64,000 bases of DNA, from assembly GCF_024614185.1 (NCBI RefSeq), contig NZ_JAHTLF010000016.1:496001-560000 (forward strand), written 5' to 3'. Shown here one piece after another: positions 1 to 11,518 of the stretch. Below the pieces are notes generated by a model. It was not told the origin of the DNA and did not search any database. It worked only from the letters and a program-made list of their open reading frames with translations. A program made the translations under genes and the position numbers. Source of the stretch: Nocardioides carbamazepini (GTDB taxonomy: Bacteria > Actinomycetota > Actinomycetes > Propionibacteriales > Nocardioidaceae). Position 1 is the stretch's first letter; each line of letters begins with the position of its first letter.

Positions 1-1857
1 CTGGTGCGCCAGCGCAACGGCGAGGTCGCCGAGGTCCTGGCCGACGACGTCGACTACATGGACGTCTCCCCGCGCCAGATGGTGTCGGTCGCGACGGCCC
101 TGATCCCGTTCCTCGAGCACGACGACGCGAACCGTGCGCTCATGGGTGCCAACATGCAGCGTCAGGCCGTGCCGCTCATCAGGAGCGACAGCCCGATCGT
201 GGGCACCGGCATCGAGTTCCGGGCCGCGGTCGACGCGGGTGACGTCGTGGTGGCCGACAAGGCCGGTGTCGTCAAGGAGGTCTCCGCCGACCTCGTCGAG
301 ACGATGAACGACGACGGCACCTACTCGTCGTACCGGCTCGCGAAGTTCAAGCGCTCCAACCAGGGCACCTGCATCAACCAGCGGCCGCTGGTCGAGGCGG
401 GGGACCGGCTCGAGGTCGGCTCGCCGATCGCCGACGGCCCGTGCACCGACAACGCGGAGATGGCGCTGGGCACCAACCTGCTCGTGGCGTTCATGCCGTG
501 GGAGGGCCACAACTACGAGGACGCGATCATCCTCAGCCAGCGTCTGGTGCAGGAGGACGTCCTCACCTCGATCCACATCGAGGAGCACGAGGTCGACGCC
601 CGCGACACCAAGCTGGGCCCGGAGGAGATCACTCGCGACATCCCGAACGTCAGCGAGGAGATGCTCGCCGATCTCGACGAGCGCGGCATCATCCGGATCG
701 GCGCCGAGGTCTCGACCGGTGACATCCTGGTCGGCAAGGTCACGCCCAAGGGCGAGACCGAGCTGACCCCCGAGGAGCGCCTGCTCCGCGCGATCTTCGG
801 TGAGAAGGCGCGCGAGGTGCGCGACACCTCGATGAAGGTGCCGCACGGCGAGTCCGGCACGGTCATCGGCGTTCGCGTCTTCGACCGCGAGGAGGGCGAC
901 GAGCTCCCGCCGGGCGTCAACCAGCTGGTCCGCGTCTACGTCGCGCAGAAGCGCAAGATCTCCGTGGGTGACAAGCTCGCCGGCCGTCACGGCAACAAGG
1001 GCGTCATCGCGAAGATCCTGCCGATCGAGGACATGCCGTTCATGGAGGACGGCACGCCGGTCGACGTCGTGCTCAACCCGCTGGGTGTGCCGCGACGGAT
1101 GAACATCGGCCAGATCCTCGAGCTGCACCTCGGCTGGCTCGGCAAGCAGGGCTGGCACATCGACGCCGACCTGCGCGACGAGGACTGGGCCCAGCGCCTG
1201 ATCTCGATCGGTGCCGACGAGGCCGCGCCGAACACGAAGCTGGCCACGCCGGTCTTCGACGGCGCCCGCGAGGACGAGATCACCGGACTGCTCCGCGTCA
1301 CGCACAAGAACCGTGACGGTGACCGGATGATCAAGGAGGACGGCAAGGCCAACCTCTTCGACGGTCGTTCCGGCGAGCCGTTCCAGTCGCCGGTCTCGGT
1401 CGGCTACATGTACATCCTCAAGCTCCACCACCTGGTCGACGACAAGATCCACGCGCGCTCGACCGGCCCCTACTCGATGATCACGCAGCAGCCCCTGGGC
1501 GGCAAGGCCCAGTTCGGTGGCCAGCGGTTCGGCGAGATGGAGGTGTGGGCGATGGAGGCGTACGGCGCCGCCTACGCCCTCCAGGAGCTGCTCACCATCA
1601 AGTCCGACGACGTGCCTGGTCGCGTCAAGGTCTACGAGGCCATCGTGAAGGGCGAGAACATCCCCGACTCGGGCATCCCGGAGTCGTTCAAGGTCCTCGT
1701 CAAGGAGATGCAGTCGCTCTGCCTCAACGTGGAGGTGCTGTCGCAGGACGGCTCCCCCATCGCGTTGAAGGACGCGGAGGAGGACGTGTTCCGCGCCGCC
1801 GAGGAGCTCGGCATCGACCTGTCGCGCCGCGAGCCCAGCAGCGTCGAAGAAGTCTGA
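1..1857 (+). CDS. rpoB: RNA polymerase beta subunit, 3' part (5' end outside window)
   Basis: The first 618 codons seen are open from base 1, so the gene enters the window already in frame; the true start lies upstream. The protein is the C-terminal half of the beta subunit, which forms part of the catalytic core of RNA polymerase. Visible family blocks include [19 protein letters not shown] near the left edge, [43 protein letters not shown] and the C-terminal [16 protein letters not shown]. The rifampicin-resistance region lies before the window, so resistance cannot be judged. It ends with TGA 124 bases before rpoC, the standard bacterial rpoBC arrangement. Identity is certain; only the 5' end is missing. 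Confidence 0.98.
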   Translation: MVRQRNGEVAEVLADDVDYMDVSPRQMVSVATALIPFLEHDDANRALMGANMQRQAVPLIRSDSPIVGTGIEFRAAVDAGDVVVADKAGVVKEVSADLVETMNDDGTYSSYRLAKFKRSNQGTCINQRPLVEAGDRLEVGSPIADGPCTDNAEMALGTNLLVAFMPWEGHNYEDAIILSQRLVQEDVLTSIHIEEHEVDARDTKLGPEEITRDIPNVSEEMLADLDERGIIRIGAEVSTGDILVGKVTPKGETELTPEERLLRAIFGEKAREVRDTSMKVPHGESGTVIGVRVFDREEGDELPPGVNQLVRVYVAQKRKISVGDKLAGRHGNKGVIAKILPIEDMPFMEDGTPVDVVLNPLGVPRRMNIGQILELHLGWLGKQGWHIDADLRDEDWAQRLISIGADEAAPNTKLATPVFDGAREDEITGLLRVTHKNRDGDRMIKEDGKANLFDGRSGEPFQSPVSVGYMYILKLHHLVDDKIHARSTGPYSMITQQPLGGKAQFGGQRFGEMEVWAMEAYGAAYALQELLTIKSDDVPGRVKVYEAIVKGENIPDSGIPESFKVLVKEMQSLCLNVEVLSQDGSPIALKDAEEDVFRAAEELGIDLSRREPSSVEEV

Positions 1858-1859
1858 TC

Positions 1860-1896
1860 GGGAGGACGCGCGAGCGCAGCGAGCGCCTGTCCTCCC
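1860..1896 (+). other. Hairpin in the rpoB-rpoC spacer
   Basis: GGGAGGAC at 1860-1867 pairs with GTCCTCCC at 1889-1896, leaving a loop rich in GCGAGCG/CAGCGAGCG. A second GC-rich stretch follows (1910-1935). No T-run follows, so this is more likely an mRNA stability or processing structure than a terminator. That role is inference. Confidence 0.45.
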
Positions 1897-1981
1897 GGAA
1901 CAGGCAAGCAGCCGCGCGAAGCGCGTCCCCCCGGGACAGTCCCTAGCTACTGACTCAAACAGCAACCCAAAGGAACAAACC

Positions 1982-5860
<3,879 letters not shown>

Positions 5861-5874
5861 GTTGGAACGGACAA

Positions 5875-5915
5875 CGACCGGGATCCGATCAACCTGCTTG
5901 ATCGGATCCCGGTCG
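5875..5915 (+). terminator. First strong hairpin after rpoC
   Basis: An 18-bp perfect stem: 5875-5892 (CGACCGGGATCCGATCAA) pairs with 5898-5915 around the 5-base loop CCTGC. It begins 14 bases after the rpoC stop. It lacks a T-run, as is common for terminators of high-GC actinomycetes. Confidence 0.75.
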
Positions 5916-5936
5916 ATGACCGGCCCCTGACGCCCA

Positions 5937-5969
5937 AAGGCCCTCCCGAGCAGAGCTCGGGAGGGCCTT
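5937..5969 (+). terminator. Second strong hairpin after rpoC
   Basis: A 15-bp perfect stem: AAGGCCCTCCCGAGC (5937-5951) with GCTCGGGAGGGCCTT (5955-5969) around the loop AGA. It is followed by a pyrimidine-rich stretch (GGTCCTTTCCTCTC). It sits between rpoC and a minus-strand gene ending at 6012, so it could stop transcription from both sides. Confidence 0.8.
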
Positions 5970-6011
5970 GGTCCTTTCCTCTCGGGGACATTCCTCTGTG
6001 GGGGAGGGGGT

Positions 6012-6733
6012 TCAGCGCCGGACCCGCTCGGCCGGCGAGACGGAGACGAGATCGGGAAGCCGCGGGGCGGAGGCGGTGACCCGGACGCTGATCTTGCGCC
6101 CGCGGTCGGTCCTGCGGATCCGGTACGTCGCCTTGGTGGCCTTCTTGATGGGCTTGTTGTTGCGCAGCCACTGGTAGGAGTACGTGCCGGCGGGTGCGGT
6201 GAGCTGGGGCAGGACGGCCCGGAGCCTCGTGCCGACCTCGGCCCTGCCCTTGAGCCCCGCGGGCGTCGTCGCCGTCCACGCTCCGTCGGCCGTGGGCATG
6301 GTCGGCGTGGGCGGGGTCGGCGTGGCGGGGTCGGCCCTCCCGGCCGGGCCGACACGGTCACCGCGGGGAGGCTGTTGTTGAACGCGCACGGCAGTGTCTC
6401 GGTGCGATAGCCCGGGTGGGCGTAGACCTGCGTGCAGGTGATCCGGGTGCCGACCATGTCCGGCGTCAGCGGGAGGCTGTGGTCGGCGTCCACGTGGAGG
6501 ACCCCGTCGAGGGTCCACCGCGTCTCGACGTACGACGGGTCCGGCAGGAGCCCCGCGCGAGTGACGGTCAGCGTCTCGCCCGCGTAGGGGATGCCGCTCA
6601 CGGTGGGGTTCGGGCCGTAGTAGTAGAACTCCTTCAGCTCGTCGGCCATCGCGGTCGGCTGCCCGGTGGCGCCCGTCACCATGCCGGCCAGGATGAGGAC
6701 GGTCAGCAGACCGCGTCGTCCGGCGGTCCTCAT
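6012..6733 (-). pseudogene. Secreted Ig-like protein with C-terminal YQWLRN domain, frameshifted
   Basis: Reading begins at ATG 6733 with an export signal (about 30 residues ending in TAMA), followed by one Ig-like unit (NPTVSGIPYAGETLTV to ETLPCAFNNS). The conserved C-terminal domain (VGTRLRAVLPQ, YSYQWLRNNKPI, KATYRI, ISVRVTAS, ending SPAERVRR) is in another frame, stopping at TGA 6012-6014. The span of 722 bases is not a multiple of three. Alignment with its two upstream paralogues puts the break near 6331-6352, in a G/C-rich run, and one extra base would restore the frame. It may be a real mutation, a sequencing error or, less likely, -1 frameshifting. The start overlaps the upstream stop as ATGA. 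Role of the protein unknown. Confidence 0.7.
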
Positions 6734-8511
6734 CGGCGCACCTTCCTCGAGGGCGAGACCGACACGAGGACCGTGCCGGTGGGGCTGACGGCGGTGATCC
6801 GGAGGGCGATCCTGCGCTTCGCGTCCTTCGTGCGGAGCCGGTAGGTCGCCTGGGTGGCGCCCTTGATGGGCTTGCCGTTGCGCAGCCACTGGTAGGTCCA
6901 GCTCTGTGCCGGGGCGGAGACCTGGGGAAGGACCGCGCGGAGCCGCTTGCCGACCGTCGCCTTGCCCCTGACGGCGGCGGCGACGAGGACGCTCCAGGCC
7001 GCATCCGTGCCGGCGGACGGTGGCCCGGGGATAGCGGCGACCGTCACGCTGTCGGCTCCGCCGGCGAACGTGCAGGGCAGCCGGGCGTCGGCGTACCCGG
7101 GCTTGGAGACCACCTGGTGGCAGGTGATGGTCCGCCCGGCATGCTCCTGGGTGATCAGCAGCCGCGGAGTGGCGGTCTCCGTGACGGTGGTGCCGATGGT
7201 CCAGAAGCTCCGGACGACCTCCGGGTCCGGGGTGACGCGGGCACCGGCCATCACGAGCTCCTCGCCGACCCGTGGCGTACCGCTCACCGCGGGCCCGCTC
7301 TCGACGCCGAACTCGTGGTTCAGCACGAGGATGGAGCCGACCCTGCCGCTCGGGGTGTCCGGGTGGCCGGCACGCGTCCCGACGGCCTCCACCGCGATCG
7401 TCCTGCCGACGTCAGCCGGCCGGGCGGTGTAGGTGGCGCCGGTGCCGACGAGCTCGTCCCCGGCGTACCAGCGGTAGGCGATGCTGCTGGCAGCGGGTTC
7501 GAACGTGCCGCCGCTGACACGCAACTGCTCACCGGGCCAGACCGCGCCGGGGTTGCCCTCGATGGTGGGCTGCCGGGTCACCCGCAGCGGCCCGAGCTCG
7601 ATGAGGAGGTTGCCGACAGCGGGCGTGTACGTCTCTCGGTATCCGTCGGTCAGGGTGCCGAAGGCGCGCACCGAGATGCGTTTGCCGAGCTCGTTTTCCC
7701 GCGGCATATACGTGTCGCCCTGGGCCACGAACACGCCGTCGACCAGCCATTCGTACATGAAGTACCCCGGGGTGGGCGCGAAGGCCGCTCCGCCGACACG
7801 CAGCAGCTGACCGACGTAAGCCGTGGTGGGGCTCCCCTCGATGACCGGGTTGCTGACGATCGTCAGAGGCGGCTGGTCCACCCAGTAGGCCATCGTCCGC
7901 ACCCGGGTCCGCCCGACCCGGTCGGTCGAGGTGACGGTGACCGTGTGGCGACCGATCCAGGCCGTGCTGACCGCGGCGCCCGACGGCAGTGACGCGCCGT
8001 CGTTGACCGCTGTACAGGAGCCAATGCCCGTAGGGGCGTCGGCGCAGGTGAACTCCACCGTCCGGACGTCACCTGTGTGCAGATCGGCGCCGTCGGTCAG
8101 GGTGCCGCCGACCGTGAGCGTCGGGTCGGTGAGGTCGACTCCGACGCCGTACTTCTGTTTGGTCTGGAGACCGTTGGCGTCGGTCGCGGTGATGTTGATC
8201 GTGGTGGTGCCCTGCTCGGAGATGGTGAGGTCGAGCGGTTCGAAGTCGGAGTTGTCTCCGCCGGTCTGGGCGCCGGTGAGGGTGTAGGAAAGTCCTTCGA
8301 TCCCGGCGGCGTCGGTGGCTGAGATGGTGACGTTGACGGGGCCGGGGTACCAGCCTTCCCAGGGGCTTGGAGGGATGGTGACGGTGATCTTGGGTGGGGT
8401 GTTGTCGCCGCCTGGTGGCAGGTCGGCGTGTGCGGGGGTGGCGATGCCCGCCCCGGCACAGGCCAGGGCGAGCGTCGCGAGCAGGTGGAGGGTCCGGGGT
8501 CGTGGGTTCAT
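6730..8511 (-). CDS. Secreted multi-repeat Ig-like protein with OmpL47-like N-terminal domain
   Basis: 593 residues from ATG 8511. Residues 1-28 form a signal peptide ending ATPAHA. The first module (ITVTIPPSPWEGWYPGPVNVTISATDAAGI, given here only in outline: PSPWEGWY, VNVTISATD, VDLTDP) resembles OmpL47-type beta domains. Three Ig-like repeats of about 80 residues follow, each starting P-x-I/V-x-G-x-P and containing Y-x-W and VG-R/K-I. The last 75 residues are the shared C-terminal domain (VGKRLRAVLPQ, YQWLRNGKPI, basic end SRKVRR). No membrane anchor is seen. The stop overlaps the start of the downstream paralogue (ATGA) and its own start overlaps the upstream stop (TGATG), so it belongs to a translationally coupled operon. 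Likely a cell-surface or extracellular structural or adhesive protein, by inference. Confidence 0.8.
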   Translation of the reverse strand: MNPRPRTLHLLATLALACAGAGIATPAHADLPPGGDNTPPKITVTIPPSPWEGWYPGPVNVTISATDAAGIEGLSYTLTGAQTGGDNSDFEPLDLTISEQGTTTINITATDANGLQTKQKYGVGVDLTDPTLTVGGTLTDGADLHTGDVRTVEFTCADAPTGIGSCTAVNDGASLPSGAAVSTAWIGRHTVTVTSTDRVGRTRVRTMAYWVDQPPLTIVSNPVIEGSPTTAYVGQLLRVGGAAFAPTPGYFMYEWLVDGVFVAQGDTYMPRENELGKRISVRAFGTLTDGYRETYTPAVGNLLIELGPLRVTRQPTIEGNPGAVWPGEQLRVSGGTFEPAASSIAYRWYAGDELVGTGATYTARPADVGRTIAVEAVGTRAGHPDTPSGRVGSILVLNHEFGVESGPAVSGTPRVGEELVMAGARVTPDPEVVRSFWTIGTTVTETATPRLLITQEHAGRTITCHQVVSKPGYADARLPCTFAGGADSVTVAAIPGPPSAGTDAAWSVLVAAAVRGKATVGKRLRAVLPQVSAPAQSWTYQWLRNGKPIKGATQATYRLRTKDAKRRIALRITAVSPTGTVLVSVSPSRKVRR

Positions 8512-10007
8512 CAGCGACCTACCTTCTTCGCCTTGGCGACCGAGACGGTGTCGGGGCGGTGCGCGGTCGACGCCGTGACCTGCACGGTGACCTTGCGCTT
8601 GGCGTCGGTCTTCTTGAGCTTGTACGTCGGTCCGGTGGCGCCCGCGATGGGTTTGCCGTTGCGCAGCCACTGGTAGGCGTACGACGTCGCGGGTCCGGAC
8701 AGCTGCGGGCGGACGGCGCGGAGGCGTTTGCCGACGGTGGCCTTGCCCTTGATCGCGGCGGGCGTCAGCACGCTCCAGGCCGCATCCGTGGTGCCGACGG
8801 ACGGTGCGGCGACCGTCACGCGGTCGGAGCCGTCGGCGAAGACGCACGGAACGGAGAGCGGCGTGTAGCCGGGCTTGGAGAAGCGCTGCCGGCACTGGAT
8901 CGTCTTGCCGGCATGGTCACGTGAGAGACGAAGCACCGGCGGGTCCGTCTTGAGCTCCTTGCCGTCGACGGTCCAGATGTTCTCCACGAGCTGCGGCGCC
9001 GGCGTCACCCCGGCCGCGACGATGGTCAGCGCCTCACCCTCCCGGGCCGTGCCGATGACGGTCGGTCGGCCGGTGGCCTGCAGCGTGCCGGCCGCTGCCA
9101 GGACGTTCCCCACCGTGGGCGTCGTCGCGACCACGTGCTCGGCGCGGTGCCCGGTGGCATACAGGGAGATGCGCTTGCCCACGTCCTCCGGCTTGACCTC
9201 GTAGGTCGGGGCGGTCACGGGGGCGTTGTCGCCCACCTTCCAGTGGTAGTCCACCCGGGTCGCGGTCGGCGTGAAGGTGCCGCCGGCCGCGGTGAGGGTC
9301 TGGCCGACCGTGGCGCTGGTCGGGTTGCCCGCGATCGAGGGGTTGTCGACGACCTGCAGGAGCGGGTCGACCACGGTGTAGGTGAACGTCTTCTCCGTCC
9401 ACCGCCCGACGGCGTCGAAAGCGGTCACGTGGACCGCGTACGTGCCGTTGGCGGCGGTCGGGACCGGCTCGCCGAAGCCGAACCTGTCCTGCCCGATGCG
9501 GGCCTGGCAGGAGATGACCGCCGTGGGTACGTCGGCGCAGGCGATCTCCAGGCGCCGTTCCTCGCCCCGCCGGATCGGCTGGCCGTTGGCCGCGCTGCCC
9601 CCGAATGCGATGGTCGGGTCGGTCAGGTCGAGGCCGACGCCGTACTCCGCGCCCCCCATGCGGCCGCTGAAGTCGGTCGCCACCACCTCGACATCGGTGA
9701 CGCCCTGCTGGGTGAAGGTCAGGGTGGTGCCCTGGCCGCCGACCTTGCCGTCGTCGTGGTGCGCCCCCCTGCGCACCCATTCGATGAGGCCGACGCCGAT
9801 GTTGTCCGTGGCGTTGACCGTCATCGTGACCGGCTCCTTGTACCACCCGGCCCAGACTCCCTGTCCGGGGCTGGCCGGGATGCCGAGCTGGACCTCGGGC
9901 GGGACGGTGTCCCACAGGCCGGGTTCGGCCTGTGCGGGCGCGGCGGTCGACACCGCCGCGGCCGCGGCGGTCGCCACGACCGCCGCGGCGATGGCACGGC
10001 ACCTCAC
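8511..10007 (-). CDS. Secreted Ig-like protein, shorter paralogue of its downstream neighbour
   Basis: 498 residues from GTG 10007; this start was chosen because GTG overlaps the upstream TGA (GTGA) and is followed at once by a signal peptide (AAAVVATAAAAAVSTAAPAQA, split here as AAVVATAAA and TAAPAQA). Modules in order: OmpL47-like domain (VWAGWYKEPVTMTVNATD, VGLDLTDPTI), a cysteine-containing linker, Ig-like repeats (NPSIAGNPTSATVGQTL; RPTVIGTAREGEALTI), then the shared C-terminal domain (VGKRLRAVRPQ, YQWLRNGKPI, end KAKKVGR). It has one repeat fewer than the protein encoded next, suggesting duplication with repeat loss. Function unknown; extracellular location is well supported. Confidence 0.8.
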   Translation of the reverse strand: MRCRAIAAAVVATAAAAAVSTAAPAQAEPGLWDTVPPEVQLGIPASPGQGVWAGWYKEPVTMTVNATDNIGVGLIEWVRRGAHHDDGKVGGQGTTLTFTQQGVTDVEVVATDFSGRMGGAEYGVGLDLTDPTIAFGGSAANGQPIRRGEERRLEIACADVPTAVISCQARIGQDRFGFGEPVPTAANGTYAVHVTAFDAVGRWTEKTFTYTVVDPLLQVVDNPSIAGNPTSATVGQTLTAAGGTFTPTATRVDYHWKVGDNAPVTAPTYEVKPEDVGKRISLYATGHRAEHVVATTPTVGNVLAAAGTLQATGRPTVIGTAREGEALTIVAAGVTPAPQLVENIWTVDGKELKTDPPVLRLSRDHAGKTIQCRQRFSKPGYTPLSVPCVFADGSDRVTVAAPSVGTTDAAWSVLTPAAIKGKATVGKRLRAVRPQLSGPATSYAYQWLRNGKPIAGATGPTYKLKKTDAKRKVTVQVTASTAHRPDTVSVAKAKKVGR

Positions 10008-10717
10008 GGCTGGACCGCCGTGATCGGGCTGCGGCCGACGGCCAGCCAGATGCCTGCGGCGATCAGGCCGATGATGATCATCGACGGCAGGCCGGGCACG
10101 CCGGTGACGAACACAGCCACCAGCAGCGCGCTGGCGAAGAGACCCGCCAGAGCGCCCAGGCCGCGGGAGACCAGCTGCTCGCGGAAGGCCATCCAGGCCA
10201 GGCCGTACGCCGAGGCGAGCAGCGGGATGAAGGCGATATAGGGGCTGAAGTCGGTCATGATGTAGTAGTTGTAGAGACCCTCGGCGTCGTAGGTGTCGGC
10301 CTCGGGGCCGCCCGGCAGGTAGTTGCCGACGGCGCCGCGCCAGCCATAGGTCAACGTGACCAGAGCGGCCGTGGCGATGACGCCGAACGAGACGGCCGTG
10401 GCGCCCGACGAGCCGGGGAAGCGGCGCTCGACCCGGTGCCGCCACACGACGGCGGTCGCGATCAGCAGGAGCGCGAGGAGGTAGCCGACCGCGCCGGAGA
10501 GCCGGTACGGGACGTGGTCGAGACCGAGGACGTCCTCGGCGGTGACGGGGTAGTCGAAGTCGGTGCCGTTGGCGTCGGGCCGGCCCTCGAGGAAGAGCGC
10601 GATGACGCCGATGACGCCGCACAGTGCGATGAGCAGGGGCCAGGCGGTGAACCCGCCGCGGCCCTCCGGGGCCGTCGGTGCGGGCACGGACGGGGACAGA
10701 GGAGTGGTTTCGTTCAT
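10004..10717 (-). CDS. Polytopic membrane protein, first gene of the Ig-like protein operon
   Basis: 237 residues. Hydrophobic segments occur near residues 24-44, 75-92, 107-124, 155-178, 185-208 and 212-228, giving five or six membrane spans; a loop contains NYYIMTDFSPY. I do not recognise the family. The start ATG 10717 is preceded by GAGCCT and six bases, so the message may be leaderless. The stop overlaps the GTG start of the next gene. Its position ahead of three secreted paralogues suggests a membrane partner or housing for them, but nothing in the sequence proves this. Confidence 0.75.
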   Translation of the reverse strand: MNETTPLSPSVPAPTAPEGRGGFTAWPLLIALCGVIGVIALFLEGRPDANGTDFDYPVTAEDVLGLDHVPYRLSGAVGYLLALLLIATAVVWRHRVERRFPGSSGATAVSFGVIATAALVTLTYGWRGAVGNYLPGGPEADTYDAEGLYNYYIMTDFSPYIAFIPLLASAYGLAWMAFREQLVSRGLGALAGLFASALLVAVFVTGVPGLPSMIIIGLIAAGIWLAVGRSPITAVQP

Positions 10718-10785
10718 GCCCCCAGGCTCGGCGGACCGACGGCCCGGGTGTCAGGTCCCCTCGTCACGATCTCTCGGGCCGTCCA

Positions 10786-10830
10786 CCGGGACAGTCGACC
10801 GGGACATCTGCGGGACATCTCCCGGGACAT
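10786..10830. promoter_or_regulatory. Phased GGGACA direct repeats before the membrane/Ig-like operon
   Basis: GGGACA begins at 10788, 10801, 10812 and 10824, with intervals of 13, 11 and 12 bases (about one helical turn), mostly within CCGGGACAT. They lie in the 123-base gap between the response regulator stop and the start of the operon it precedes. This is a plausible binding array for that LuxR-type regulator; the link is inference. Confidence 0.45.
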
Positions 10831-10840
10831 CCCGGGGCGG

Positions 10841-11518
10841 TCACCGCGACAGGTCGTCGGACTCCTCACCGCCCAGCCCCGCCTCGCGGGCACGGACGAT
10901 CAGCTGGCCGCGGTCGGGTACGTCGAGCTTGGCGAGTACGCCGTACACGTAGTTGCGCACGGTCTTGCTGCTGAGGACCAGGCGCCGCGCGACCGTGGCG
11001 TTGTCGTAGCCGCGGGCGACCAGGTCCACGACCTCACGCTCGCGGTCGGTCAGCTCGGGGAACGGCAGCGTGCCTCGGGTGCGGGCACCGGAGAGGTAGA
11101 GCGCGCCGCGCTGGGCGAGCTGCGGCCCGAGCAGGAAGTCGCCGTTGGCGACCGAGCGCACCGCCCGGGCCACCTCGTCGGGGGAGGCACCCTTGAGCAG
11201 GAAGCCGCGGGCGCCGGCGCGGATCGAGGCGAACAGCGAGTCGTCGTCGCCGAGCATGGTGATCACCAGTACACCGAGTGTCGGGTCCCGCCGGCACAGC
11301 TCACGAGTCGTCTCGACGCCCGAGTCGCCGCCGAGGTCGAGGTCCATGAGGACGACGTGCGGCGTGTGCTCCTCGGCCACGGCGAGCGCCTCGGCGCGGT
11401 CCGCGGCCTCGCCCACCACCTCGACGTCCGGCAGCGATCGCAGCAGTGCCGCCATCCCGATCCGGAAGACGGGGTGGTCGTCGACGACCAGCACCCGGAT
11501 CGGCTCGACGTCGTTCAC
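10841..11518 (-). CDS. LuxR/NarL-family response regulator
   Basis: 225 residues. Receiver domain residues 7-125 with acidic pair Asp13/Asp14, phosphoacceptor Asp59 (VVLMDLDLG) and the conserved Lys in GFLLKGAS. A LuxR-type helix-turn-helix occupies about 155-215 (LTDREREVVDLVARGYDN, SSKTVRNYV). GTG 11518 is the start because GTGA overlaps the stop of the kinase gene upstream, showing a coupled pair. Expected to bind DNA when phosphorylated; the nearest candidate target is the repeat array 10786-10830 just downstream of its stop. Confidence 0.92.
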   Translation of the reverse strand: MNDVEPIRVLVVDDHPVFRIGMAALLRSLPDVEVVGEAADRAEALAVAEEHTPHVVLMDLDLGGDSGVETTRELCRRDPTLGVLVITMLGDDDSLFASIRAGARGFLLKGASPDEVARAVRSVANGDFLLGPQLAQRGALYLSGARTRGTLPFPELTDREREVVDLVARGYDNATVARRLVLSSKTVRNYVYGVLAKLDVPDRGQLIVRAREAGLGGEESDDLSR

